Source of the DNA: Kwoniella bestiolae CBS 10118
Taxonomy: Eukaryota; Basidiomycota; Tremellomycetes; Tremellales; Cryptococcaceae
Length of the DNA stretch: 64,000 nucleotides
Reading direction: 5' to 3'
NCBI RefSeq assembly: GCF_000512585.2
Contig: NC_089241.1
Span: forward strand, 8,326,001-8,390,000
Each line of letters starts with the position of its first letter. Position 1 is the stretch's first letter. Made by a program: the position numbers and the translations under genes. The notes beneath the pieces are model-generated. The model did no database searches. It was not told the origin of the DNA and worked only from the letters and a program-made list of their open reading frames with translations. Positions 11,028 through 21,845 of this stretch are shown in pieces.

Positions 11028-12156
11028 GGTGAACGATCGTTACGATGATGATATTTACCTGTTATCCTTGATAATGATTAGTACATTATCCTTATCGAGC
11101 ATAACCACATATCATCAGACCCCAAGACATCATGATAATACATTCATAAGTCCCACCTCAAGCTCAACGTGAGTCTGTTATTGAGATGTCTCACCCATTC
11201 ATTGACTGCTTGATTCAGTTCAAGCCTCGGCCCCAGTGTGGAGATGTCAAAGTTCAACTCACCTGTATAGATCCCCTAATGCTCAAACTCTAGTCTTCTC
11301 ATGTTAAAACAGAGATCAGATGTAGGAATGTCATTATACCCAACTGCCTTCGCCACCTCGTCCATTTGTTCTTCTCTTATGATCGTTGTAACTGATTTGA
11401 TGGGACATCGTCCTCCTACACACAACCCTTCCTTGTTACCTCCCCTTAATTGCCCGAGTCAAAGCGCTACTGTTCTCAAGCCTCAAGCCCACCCATACTT
11501 ATTGTCCCGTCCATGCTTGTGATTGATGGACGTCATTGTTGTAACAAGTTATGTGACTCGTGCGCGAGTATAAAGGGGAAAGACGAGATGTGTACCTGTT
11601 ACAAGAAGAGTGAGGAAGTCCCTCCTCGCACTGATCTATCTCATACAGCTGGTCGCCTAGTCCTGTTCTGTAAACGAGTCACAGTTGTCACGCTCGTGTA
11701 GTAAGCCTGTTCTGACATTCGAAAGTAGAGAGAGAAGATGGTTGCAGATATGCATGAGCCCGGTGGTGACGATGACTATGAGGTGTGACAAGAGGAGATG
11801 CGAGATGAAAGGAATGAATAAAACGATTGATCACGACTGACTGACGCGACCAGTTATACTCACCAGAAATCATTCTCGTACCCATCTCTTTGCTCTTGAC
11901 ATTGTCATATCGTCCTTGTGAATCGACTCCTGCATGGCTTTGGGTGTATACTGACCTTATGCGAGTACATGGCAGAAATGCCAGTGCAGACAACACACCC
12001 AATCAACACCATCCATGCAAAACAAAGAGAGCGAAGAGCGAAACAAACTATGAAAACGGAAAGCAGATATAGGATATATGATTTGTATATGTGTATACGA
12101 GCTGTTAGGGGGAAGCAGATCTAGTACCAGTCCGGAAGATAGGTGCTACACCATCT
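11028..12156. other. intergenic, kinase promoter and 3' flank of GT61 gene
   Basis: About 1.1 kb. The kinase promoter lies at the left end (minus strand). A TATAAAGG sequence at about 11569 on the plus strand is followed only by short frames, the largest about 80-100 residues and unrecognised. No gene is called. Confidence 0.45.
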
Positions 12157-14227
12157 CTAAGCCTTGGTCATTCTCCTGATGATTCGTCTGACTTGATCTG
12201 TAACTACGTGAGCTGTCACTCTGATATCGTCTCGGTTGATGGCTCTTGGACCGGGGCATCCTCTACCTGGACATTCTTCGGGTATACAGAAGCTAAGATT
12301 GAGACGTCAGTAGGCGATCCCAAGAGTGAAGGATCATAGTGACAGGAATACTCACCTGGTCTCGTGCACTAGGTAATGTTGTACACCGGCAGCAATAGCG
12401 AGAGGAGAGTAATCGGTCTATACAAACAGATCAGCCATCTATGCAACGTATACAAAGAAGCCCAAAACCCAAAACCCAAAACTACTCACAACAGTACATT
12501 CAGCAGGTTGCAGCTCAAATACCGATCCACCAGGGTTCATCCATAAAGTGTGGGTAAGACCATTTCCGTGGACCGAGATGAGAATCTATTTGACACATAC
12601 ACATCATCAACAAGGCATTCAACCTAAAGTCCTCGTCATCTACTTCCCCAAGAGAGGCCCACTCACATCAACAGTAGAGATCTCCGCAACCTGATCAGCA
12701 AAAGGTATACTAGAGCTGAATCCCTTGATGGTAACATCCGCAAGACCATCATCCTGCAATTTCTGAACTGCGTTGACCAAAGCTTCATGATCCCCGGGGA
12801 CTAGCTCTCTTCCACTACCTTGTCTCTCAAGGTACATCACATGAGGTTTCTTTCCCTTTCTAAGATTGACGGGTCCGGCATAATCGCTCAATACCCTATC
12901 TCTAAGGTTGACCAACCAGTCGGGGGAGACGGGTAGTCGCAGGGCGTCTCCCCAGGGTTTCCAAGCATTCGAAGGACCGTTGTGACCTCCTCGTCGGTCG
13001 GCGATGAGAGCGAGGGGGATGAGGTAATATTCGTGCGAGGCTGCTCGTTCTTCCCATACCGGTCTGGTCTCGTATGTTACGCCGGGGCTAAGTCAGGGAG
13101 CTTATCAGTCACTCACCTCATCATGAACATAGCACACAAAGGTGATTGAGGCGACTCACAAGAATTTGGTAGTGAACCACCTGTTAGCACCTGGGGTATC
13201 CTCCCACCATGAACCGCCGTTACTTCCGGGAGGAGCTTCAGCTTTGTGGTACTGTTTGGTGAAAGCTACAACCTTGATATTGGGTAGGGTAAGCCCGGTT
13301 CTCCAAGCATAGTTGGACCATGTTCGCCATGCTCCGAGGAAGGTCTCTCCGATCCAGTGGTAGTCTACGTTCGATTTGCGTAACATCAGCATCAGTGCCT
13401 AGCGATCCAATGAATAGAATAGGTGCTACGTACAGTGCGATACGACTGAAGTGTCAGGCCAAGTAAACTCATCAGTACGGACTTCCTCATGCTCGTAGAC
13501 GGGGACAGCTATAACTCACAGTTGTCATCGTTGTTGATGATCTATCACAAACCAAATCAGCTATTCACCTCTCCCTCCGGCCCAAACAGGACAACGCATC
13601 ACTCACCATGGGACTTTGAAGTTCCTCGGCCTTTCCAAACAATGCAATAGCCTCATCAAGCGAGATTGTATGCCCAATCTGGTTCTCCTCCTTGACCTCG
13701 GGACTGACGGGCGGTAATCTGATTCCGTATACTTTGACTTCCTCATGACCTTGTAATGGGATTCGAGTATCGACGTGCTTGTTGGCGATGTATTCGTGTT
13801 TTGGGACTTGCCACGGTTGGTCAGTCACGAAGACGTACGAGTAGTTGTGCCAGTATCTGATTGATCACACACGTCCGTCAGTATGCCTTACCACGATAAA
13901 CTAACAGAAAAAAGTGAGGGGAATCTCTCCCACGGGGATAGGATGGAAAGGCTGTATGTACTCCACTCACAGATTCTCCACGACAGTATATCCCGGCGCA
14001 AAGTTTACGATTTTTGACATTTTGAAGTTCAACAACTTGTCCGTCTCGGGACTCGTCGATCTAATCCCATTATCCCTTGTATTCCCACTTGACCCTCCCC
14101 AGCCGGATGATGAGAAGCTGTCGGGGAAGAAGGGGATCTGTCCTAGACCCAGTGGTCCGAGCAGGAGGTAGACAGCTACGGCAGCTGCAGCGTAGGAGGT
14201 GTACACCCTGTGAGAAGCACGTAACAT
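12157..14227 (-). CDS. GT61-family (DUF563) glycosyltransferase, type II membrane protein
   Basis: Nine exons: 14227-13971, 13856-13607, 13541-13520, 13481-13434, 13364-13160, 13087-12667, 12585-12490, 12417-12356, 12292-12157, giving 498 residues in frame. The N-terminus has one hydrophobic signal anchor (YAAAAVAVYLLLGPLGLG, about residues 13-30), as in Golgi transferases. The lumenal domain shows QSPMIINNDDNFRTDEF, WPDTSVVSHYYHWIGETF, and near residue 407 the GT61 signature ISVHGNGLTHTLWMNPGG followed by VFELQP. The C-terminus has paired cysteines (SFCIPEECPGRGC). GT61 enzymes transfer xylose or related sugars to glycans; donor and acceptor cannot be read here, but cell-wall or capsule glycan is likely in this lineage. 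The intron between 13519 and 13482 is only 38 nt. The start at 14227 was preferred over an upstream in-frame Met at 14296 because the anchor then begins near residue 13. Confidence 0.9.
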
Positions 14228-15703
14228 CTTGGATGATTTTGAGGGATGAGCTATAATTGAAGACGTGATCAGTATATACACACAAGAATGATACAATCCC
14301 CACTACCTAGCAGGGATGAGCCAAGCTAAATCTGCAGAAAGCGAGTTGCGCTTTCTGTTTGGAAGAGGGTGATAATAATGTGCAAGCTGACAGATCACTC
14401 ACGACACTCGATATAGCTTGTCTAGAAGATTCTTCAAGTCTCGACTGACCTGGTGATAACACGACAACGCGCCTGGAGCTGAGAGATCCAATTCCAATCT
14501 CGCCTGGAGGAACGCGTAAATATCACGCCACCTAGTCTATCGACGAGAATGCTTGTCTCGTAGATCCTCCTGTATAACTGTGAAGGAATGTAGGTGTGAT
14601 CTAAGGTATGAGATGCTAATCGACAAGTCTGTCTCAGAGAAAGCAATGCAAAACCAGATTCAACGGTATGAGAGAGACAGAGAGCTGACACGAGATAAAG
14701 TGGGATATGGAATTACGGCAATATGTATGGCATAACTCAGGTCGCGTGGGAAGTACAGCTGGAGCTTGTTTATTTATTTCGATTTTTACCCTTTTCGAAG
14801 TTAGAAAATCAAGCAACTCCACGAATACAGTGATCGAATGATAACGGGGAGAACTTGCTCACTTGCACCTGCCAGTAACGATCGTCGGTCGACACAAAGG
14901 GACTTGATGGATAATAGCGAAGAAGGTTGATCCGACCCAAACACACAATATCTTCAATTGAACGCTCACTCAGGCGATGATCATTTTTGATGGTTCCTCT
15001 TTCTCACATCAAACGCACAAGCATAAAGTGAGTCGCGTTCACCTGCGTGCGATTTGACACCTGCGTAGATCCCGTTCCCCATTCCACTCCATGTCTTCCC
15101 ATCGACCGCAATGACGAGAGCCTCACTGCGATGACAAGTACAATTGATAATCCAAATGCAATGCATACGCATGATGCGATCACTCTTGCAATTTCAAGAC
15201 TTGAATAGTGCTAGAAATCTGTCACTCGCCATATAAATCGTATCATCCTTCTACGCAACATATTGTTGCAAATGCAGATATGTTTCGAAGACTCTGGCGA
15301 TCCTTTGACCATTCATGGTACACAAGGAGGTACTCGCCTTGAAGGCTCAACATCTCGATGACGTACTTTACACTATTCGCTGTTTACTACGAGTTGACCT
15401 CTCAGAGTCACTGAGACACGGAGAATCGGTCTTCAATCCAAAGCTCCTTACACTGAGCTCTCATCGTTTCAAATGAACTCGCATAGCCATGAGGTCACCC
15501 CACTTCAAAGGAGGATGGTCTTCTTGGACCCCGTTGCCTGAGGAGGAACGAGGAAGGACTGGATGACTCGACGTGCATAAACCAAGTGTCGATTGTCTCT
15601 CATCTGTCTTCCTTGTCGACTCGCATTACATTACCTATACTCACATTACATCACCTAAGTTAGACATCAACACATCTAAGAATCACAATATCACGCATTC
15701 AGT
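14228..15703. other. intergenic, no gene seen
   Basis: About 1.5 kb between divergently oriented genes (GT61 on minus, unknown protein on plus), so it holds two promoters. Short frames on both strands look random. A few CACAT/TCACATTACATCAC repeats lie near 15640. Nothing else is recognised. Confidence 0.45.
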
Positions 15704-17343
15704 ATGGCATATCGTGCGAGCTCTAGTGTCACTGGAGACTCCAAATCAATTGGCCACCCAGACGTAGCCTGGTCGCAACGAAAAGTAGACCTAGCAAACA
15801 GTGAGCTTCATCACATGATCCAAGGAGTATCCTGTTGTCGACTGACTTCCATCCTGAACTGTAGGATTTGATAAATCACGAGAGCGCTTCGAGCAATGGA
15901 TCGAAACGGCGACCCGGCAAAAATCAGACATCTCGTCTCAGGGCAGAGAGTACCTGCAAAGAGTCAAAGATTGCTTTTCGAAAACTAGGTACATCGATCA
16001 CTCACGAGTGTCCATGAATGGAAAGGACACGTTGAGGAATGAGACTTTAGCCCAAGACCAGACAAAAGTCTTAGCAGAGCTTACAGCGGAGTGTGTGGAT
16101 CTGCTCGCAATCACGGGTCGAACTGGTCGAGGATCGACCAGAATGTCTGAAGACGAAAGGTTACCACATCTGCTTCATGGGATGATTGATAGCTATCAAT
16201 CGTACATCGACAGGGGTACACAGGCAGAGGCAGACTCAGCGTTCGATCTGTTCGCCAGAACTGGGAATAGCCTTTCACAAAATCGCGCAAGTTCCTGCGA
16301 GCGAGCAGCGTTACAAGCTCTCGAAGACTTCAAACAACTCACCAGCAACAAGTCTTCAGGCGATCACAGGGATATATATCAAATCGACAAAGCTTTCATA
16401 GGTTCGATCCCGTATCAAATGGCGAAGCATAGCCGGGAATTCGACTCCTACGTCTATTTGAAAAGCGAGGACGCACACGGGCTAGTCCGACAATTAGCTT
16501 CAAGACTTATGCCCCTCACGAGGCTCTGGAAGGAGGCACAGACACAGAGCGGAGTGAACAGGGAGCTCATCCCGTCAATCCCATGGATCGCACAGGAGGC
16601 TTTATGCGTGAAGGATCCATCTACCGTCACACGTGAGTGTGATCACCAGAGATGAAAGACCTGCTGTCCCAGCTGATGTGAGGCTTTGATCAAACCTAGG
16701 ATTGAAGAGCGCACTATCCGACCTGAATAACTGGAAAAGGAACGCCAACCCTTCCTCGCGGCTACTCCCTAGTTTCCCGGCCCTTGCAAGTAGTATCGAT
16801 GCTGTCTCGCCTGACCATGTCAATCTCGACCCAAGCACTGAATCCTGGACTTTCGGTCCAGATCAAAGGGCTTCTCTGGGAAGGCTCACAAACGAAGTCA
16901 TCAATCATCTGTCACAGACGGGCGAGCTCTTCTCAAGAGCCGACAGATGTCCCGGACTCTCTTTCGCATTGCAAAGATTCATGAAGGAGTACAAAAACTG
17001 CTGTGACCAGGCAGATCGAAGAGGAGATGGGGGGTCCACATTTGCCCGTACACTAGTCCAGCCTGGAAATACGCTAGATGAAAAGCAAGCTAAGTTGGAT
17101 GAAGAGGCAGCAAGCAGGGCGCTGAGTAGATTCATGAAGCTCACAGAAGACAAATTTATACCTGAGAATCTACCAGAAATTGACAGGCAATACCTCGACT
17201 CAGTCCCCTACTACCTACATCAAGTCATGCCAACGGATCGTACAGTAGACCCTGGAGATATCAGAAGGGCAGCCAGCCAGTTCCGTGTCCTCGCTACCCG
17301 ATGGAAAGACGCGCACGAATACGCTGATAGATTTGTTTACTGA
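15704..17343 (+). CDS. unrecognised protein with an internal tandem duplication
   Basis: Three exons, 15704-15800, 15865-16632 and 16700-17343, give 502 residues in frame. Splice sites are gtgagc/gtag and gtgagt/ctag. No signal peptide or membrane segment is seen; the protein is largely helical by composition. The two halves align with each other. LTAECVDLLAITG matches LTNEVINHLSQTG. AALQALEDFKQLTSNK matches AASRALSRFMKLTEDK. QIDKAFIGSIPYQ matches EIDRQYLDSVPYY. VRQLASRLMPLTRLWKEA matches IRRAASQFRVLATRWKDA. The unit is about 160 residues, and the intron between exons 2 and 3 falls near the junction. I do not recognise the family. The start was chosen because the first exon is in frame and well spliced; an upstream frame beginning at 15573 is in another phase. 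Confidence 0.75.
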
Positions 17344-17970
17344 GATAAGCACGTAGCGGTATAACGTGGCACAGGATGAAAATAGAGGAACCATCTTCGG
17401 ACAACTAGTCTCCCATCTAATGCGAAGCATTCCGTCAATACTGAAGTTCACGCGACTGAATTTGCCACCGATCTTGTTGAGATAGATTTGTATTCGTTTG
17501 TTCTTTAGGCAAACTCTGAAAAACATTACATGCAAGGAGAACAGCCACATCACGTGACTGACCATATAGAGTTCACATGGAATGTCGAGAAAGCAATCCT
17601 TCTCCTCCCACCGTGGTGGTTGCTATGCATGCAATAAGTGATCGGTGATGATGAGACCGATCTTCTGAAAAGCGGTGCGAGATCTGCATTCGGGCTAAGA
17701 TCATCTTTTCTCCATCTGCTCGTTCAATGCGCATCACGCAGCAGCCCGACGGCCTCTCTACATCTAAACTTCACATGTGCATATGGTGACTACCTCGGTG
17801 CCCGATCTCGATCAAACTTCTCAACCTCGGCTTCGATAGATGATTGATCGACGTCGTCAACTTGAAAGACTGAGAGATATAAGGCACTGTTCAGACACAT
17901 ATGCAATCTTCCTCGGATCTCCGCAACCAGACAAATCGTATCACCCCTTTTATCACACCAGCGATCCACC
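17344..17970. other. intergenic, promoter of the NAD(P)-binding protein gene
   Basis: About 630 bp, containing the 3' flank of the duplicated-unit gene and the upstream region of the gene starting at 17971. No further feature was identified. Confidence 0.5.
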
Positions 17971-18633
17971 ATGTCCCAGTCCTTCACTTTTCTTGTTCTC
18001 GGTGCAACCGGCGGGACTGGCAAACACTTTGTCAACATCGCATTGCGGGAAGGTCATAGAGTGAGAGTATTACTTCGATCTCCAGAGAAGTTAGGGGATC
18101 AAGTGAAGGACGTGCAAGTATGGAAAGGGTCTATAGTAGACGACATCGATACTATTGATACGGATAAGCTCGTAGAGGGGGTCGACTTTGTCGCGTCGAT
18201 GTTGGGCGACAAGGAGGCACAGCGAGACTCTAAGATCAACTACGCGTTCATGCAAAAGCTCGTCCCGTCGATGAAGAAACAAGGAGTCAAGAGGTTCTTG
18301 TATCAAGCAGGTGGACTGAGTAGACCATATCAAGGTTCTCTATCACCGGTTCTGTGGATCGTTAGAAACACCATTGCTAGGGGGTTTGATGGTCAACATA
18401 AAGATAACGAAGCTGTTATGGAATATCTAGAGACTCAAGCGAAAGATTTGGATTGGATAGTACACAGAGCAGGGATCTATCTAGATGGACCGTCGAAGGG
18501 AACATTAGAGAGATCACAATCTAGCGTTAGCATCGCCCCTCACAAAGACTGCGCAGACTATAGCTATCGCTTGCTCGTTGACCCGTCGAAAGATGCGATA
18601 CATACAAGTGATTTTAGTTGCTACAAGTCCTAG
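17971..18633 (+). CDS. NAD(P)-binding atypical short-chain dehydrogenase/NmrA-like protein
   Basis: Intronless frame of 220 residues. The N-terminus FLVLGATGGTGKHFVNIAL is a Rossmann dinucleotide-binding loop (GATGGTG, about residues 10-16) followed by HRVRVLLRSPEKL, the arrangement of SDR_a5/NmrA-like oxidoreductases and flavin-reductase-like proteins. Later segments VEGVDFVASMLGD, KQGVKRFLYQAGG and LDWIVHRAGIYLDGP fit the beta strands of this fold. The classical YxxxK pair is not in its usual place, which is normal for the atypical SDRs, some of which act as redox sensors rather than enzymes. Substrate is unknown and cytosolic location is likely. The ATG at 17971 is the first after a CCACC-type context and places the Rossmann motif at the proper distance. 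Confidence 0.85.
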   Translation: MSQSFTFLVLGATGGTGKHFVNIALREGHRVRVLLRSPEKLGDQVKDVQVWKGSIVDDIDTIDTDKLVEGVDFVASMLGDKEAQRDSKINYAFMQKLVPSMKKQGVKRFLYQAGGLSRPYQGSLSPVLWIVRNTIARGFDGQHKDNEAVMEYLETQAKDLDWIVHRAGIYLDGPSKGTLERSQSSVSIAPHKDCADYSYRLLVDPSKDAIHTSDFSCYKS

Positions 18634-19002
18634 GGAGCGTGTTGCGTTGGTGTATGGTCTGAGACGGAGGTGAGTTGTGACTTCTACAATATCAAAAGTT
18701 GTTCTAAGTTTGTAAACATAACAAATTTACCTCTTCCACCCCATTCTCCGTAGATCCCCTCACACCAAGCCCTGCTACCTGCAACGATACGCCGATAACC
18801 CCAGTACAACCGAGATGCTATGATAGAAGAGATGCCGTAAAAGCCTGTACCATGCGATGCGTGAAAAGTCATGAGATGACTGGGGAGGGAAGTGTGATAT
18901 AGTTGTACTCGATTTGCTGTAAATGGAATTTTCGATCGTGAGTTCGGGTTTGGATCACGGAAGGGGTGAGACGTAAACATACCAAGCTTGAAACGTATCC
19001 AT
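18634..19002. other. convergent intergenic region
   Basis: About 370 bp between the stop codons of two convergent genes (plus strand ending 18633, minus strand ending 19003). Nothing recognisable beyond the 3' flanks. Confidence 0.5.
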
Positions 19003-20097
19003 CTACGCTTCCTCCTGCTTCACTTCGTCATTGATCTCCTCCTTCACCTCCTGCTTGACCGGCTCTTCCACTTCCCCTTTCACCACCTGCTCTCTGAAAG
19101 CTTTTCTAAGTTCACATTTCCCAGCGACCTTTCCTCCAGCCTTGCACTCATCACAGACTTTCCCATGTGTAACAAACAATATATGTAAACCATATTTATG
19201 TTCATCCGGTATCCTCTTATTCAAATGATGATATGTCTGTTCTCTTGAGGAGTTCTTGGGATGCCATCCTAGTAGGCCGGTGATTCGCTGGACATGTGTG
19301 TCGACCGCGAAGTCTTCCCTTTGTAGACAGAACAACAACACACAACTTGCCGTTTTCGGTCCAACTCCATCAAATCCCAAAAGTTCTTCCATGGCATCTT
19401 CCGTTGAAGCTTTGTGTAGATGGTCTAAAGAGTAATGCCCATAATTATCCTTTGCCTGTGCCAAGATTTGAAGAATCACTTTACTCTTCACTTGACTCAG
19501 TCCACCAGATTTGATCGCTTCCTGTAATTTCTCTTGACCTCCAGCAACGATCTCCTCCCAATGATCACTCCCCCCATACACATGATCCATATTGATCTTT
19601 GCTCTTGTAGAGTTCTTGTCACTTGTATTCTGAGATAGTATCGTTCTGACAAGCGCATCTAAAACCGATGGACTATCTCCACATCCCGCTCGATCCTTCG
19701 ACGCTACTACCACTTTCGGTCGTTTGCGAGGCCCATGCAACGAGCTTAGGATTTCGTGTGCAAGGGCGCATTCCGAAGGAGTAGGTCGTAGAAAGGAAGG
19801 GAACGGTCCATCTAAAGAATCCTTAGCGTGGGCTTTGAGCTTTCTGGCTCTGAGTGTTTGTGGGGATGTTCCAGATTTGATTTTTGTAGGCGATTTGGAG
19901 ATCGGTGACTCTGCTTTGATCTTTTGTATTTTCCTTGGAGGAGAGATGTCAGACTCAAGCTTGGGGTCAAGCGAAGGGAGCCTTTTGCGAGTAGACCGGC
20001 GAGGAGCTTGATTAAGAGACATTTTTGCGGGAAATCGTGCAGCAGCTCTAGAGCAGAAGCGGACGAGGATGTTCGGTAGCAATTTGCTGGAAAGCAA
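19003..20097 (-). CDS. HhH-GPD base-excision DNA glycosylase/lyase with possible mitochondrial leader
   Basis: Intronless, 364 residues. The helix-hairpin-helix-GPD core covers about residues 140-330. It has ILSQNTSDKNS, then the hairpin LLGFDGVGPKTASCVLLF with the presumed catalytic Lys 248, then EDFAVDTHVQRI with the catalytic Asp 266, as in endonuclease III-like enzymes that excise damaged bases and cleave the AP site. After HGKV there are three cysteines (C315-x2-C318, then C328), fewer than the four of the EndoIII iron-sulfur loop. The basic tract at 30-75 looks like a nuclear signal; the acidic Lys/Glu tail is low-complexity. Residues 1-25 (MLSSKLLPNILVRFCSRAAA and following) resemble a mitochondrial presequence, and an in-frame Met at residue 26 (position 20022, MSLNQAPRRSTRK) would give a nuclear form. 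The exact glycosylase substrate is unknown. Confidence 0.92.
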   Translation of the reverse strand: MLSSKLLPNILVRFCSRAAARFPAKMSLNQAPRRSTRKRLPSLDPKLESDISPPRKIQKIKAESPISKSPTKIKSGTSPQTLRARKLKAHAKDSLDGPFPSFLRPTPSECALAHEILSSLHGPRKRPKVVVASKDRAGCGDSPSVLDALVRTILSQNTSDKNSTRAKINMDHVYGGSDHWEEIVAGGQEKLQEAIKSGGLSQVKSKVILQILAQAKDNYGHYSLDHLHKASTEDAMEELLGFDGVGPKTASCVLLFCLQREDFAVDTHVQRITGLLGWHPKNSSREQTYHHLNKRIPDEHKYGLHILFVTHGKVCDECKAGGKVAGKCELRKAFREQVVKGEVEEPVKQEVKEEINDEVKQEEA

Positions 20098-21845
20098 CGA
20101 GATGGAGGAGGTGGAGTTCTTGGCTAGTATCGGGTCAAGCTCGATAGACTTTTCAGATACGAGATTGCGTTCAGAGTATGCTTTTTGCTGTTGTAGGCTG
20201 ATTATCGTGACTTGAAACCCATAACATATGTTTCATCGTTGAGGTTTATGAGATGATCGCGCGTGACGCATCGATCGCCCATTCAAAGTGGATGACGTCA
20301 GACAACCATTTGATAACGAGCATCATCACATCTGTTAGGCATGCATCTACCAGTACTCTGTAGTATCATTCGGCTCATAAAGTAGAGCGATGTATTGAGA
20401 AGCAGATGCACATATTGTACAACTATACTAGAGTGATTAGTCCACCCCCTTCAGCTTCACGATCAACGCGTTTCCGAACAGTACGCGCCGGATCTGGATC
20501 CGGATCTTTCATCAGACAATCGTTTCTCCGGTTGCATTTCGAAACTGGACCATGCACTTTCGAGAGCTCTCCCTGCAGACACTAGCCACGAGGCTATGTG
20601 ATACCTCGCACGACCAATCCAGTCCAGAAGCATCAAAGCACGAGATTCCGGTTTGTTATTCCCGCTCGCTCTTATCAATCAGAACAGCCCTTTTCGCTGA
20701 GTACCCCTCGCTTTGCGCCTCCTGCGGTGGTCGTTGTAGCCATTTACCTTAGAGATTTTGGTAGCGACCAGTTCTACTAAGCCGTCATCGCAAGCTTGTT
20801 TCTCTATGGTTCGGCTAAGAATCACTTAGCATGCTTGGAATACGTCACATCGCATCACGGCAAACATGATCAGCATTGAAACTCCGTTTGAGGTAGAACT
20901 TGCGCTCAAAGCTTCTAATTCACCCAGCATAATGAATTTCCTGATCGTCCGTCCTTAAACAATGCCGAAGTGACCTGTCATTTTTGCTTTTAGTGTGATT
21001 TTAGAGTGATCGTGCCGATAATTGTGTCAAATCCAGGCAGTACAGGTTCTGCATGAGCCCATGTTTGGAAGACTCCCAGAATGATCAGGGACGAGCCAGT
21101 TCTTCGGATGTTGCGTTTGGAGAAGAGGGACCTCGGTCCTGGTCTATACACCGGGCGATCGTAAACCACTAGTCACTTTGATTTGGAGCAATAATTGCGA
21201 GACACGAAGAACTTTGAAACGATAAGAATCACTAAGTAGATGATAAATGCGAGACATGCGGTGATTACGGCCTTTGCGACCAAGACGTGGTGCTGGTTGT
21301 GGCCGGGGGAAAGCAAATGCATGAATGATTATTCTTGGAACGTTCTGAGCTACTTACCACTTCCGTTTACTTGGGTCGCTTGTTGGACATTCCAGATAAT
21401 ACAAGGTTTGGATAAACCCTGAAAATACGCCACCGAATTCGGTAAATCAAGTTGTTCCGGCACAAAGGCACTGATGATCTGCAGTGGAATCCGGTAAGAA
21501 GAGTTCGATGGTCCCTGATTGTTTGCCTAGCCATCTATGGTTAATTTTGAGGATGGCTAAAGATTGGCGTTTCTTCGTCTGCTGGTATCTCTCTCCACCC
21601 GCTCTCTCTCACCTACAACCTCGTTGACAGGTTATTTTGAGCCATCTCCGAAACCCTTGACATTCCTCTGACGTAAAGAAACACAATGTGATCGATGAAC
21701 AAAAAAGTCGGTGGAGTAATGTTCTCGAGATTTGTATATATATATACCTCAACAGAAGACGCGATGTTGACAGGTCTCGTGTAATCGACATCTTGCCGCT
21801 GGTCATTGATTGATCATACCCACAAACACCAATCACAATATCGAT
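20098..21845. other. long intergenic region, no gene seen
   Basis: About 1.75 kb between divergent promoters (glycosylase on minus, LPMO-WSC gene on plus). All frames are short and unrecognised. A GATCC/GGATCTGGATCCGGATC cluster lies near 20490-20510. A TATA element is listed separately. Confidence 0.45.
21735..21746 (+). promoter_or_regulatory. TATA-like element upstream of the A14-type LPMO/WSC gene
   Basis: An uninterrupted TATATATATATA about 100 bp upstream of the ATG at 21846, a suitable spacing for a fungal TATA element. Inferred from position only. Confidence 0.5.

Noticed and set aside
20463..20780. Frames of 60-70 residues in the 20.1-21.8 kb gap
   Set aside because: All short, overlapping on both strands, without motifs or splice links.
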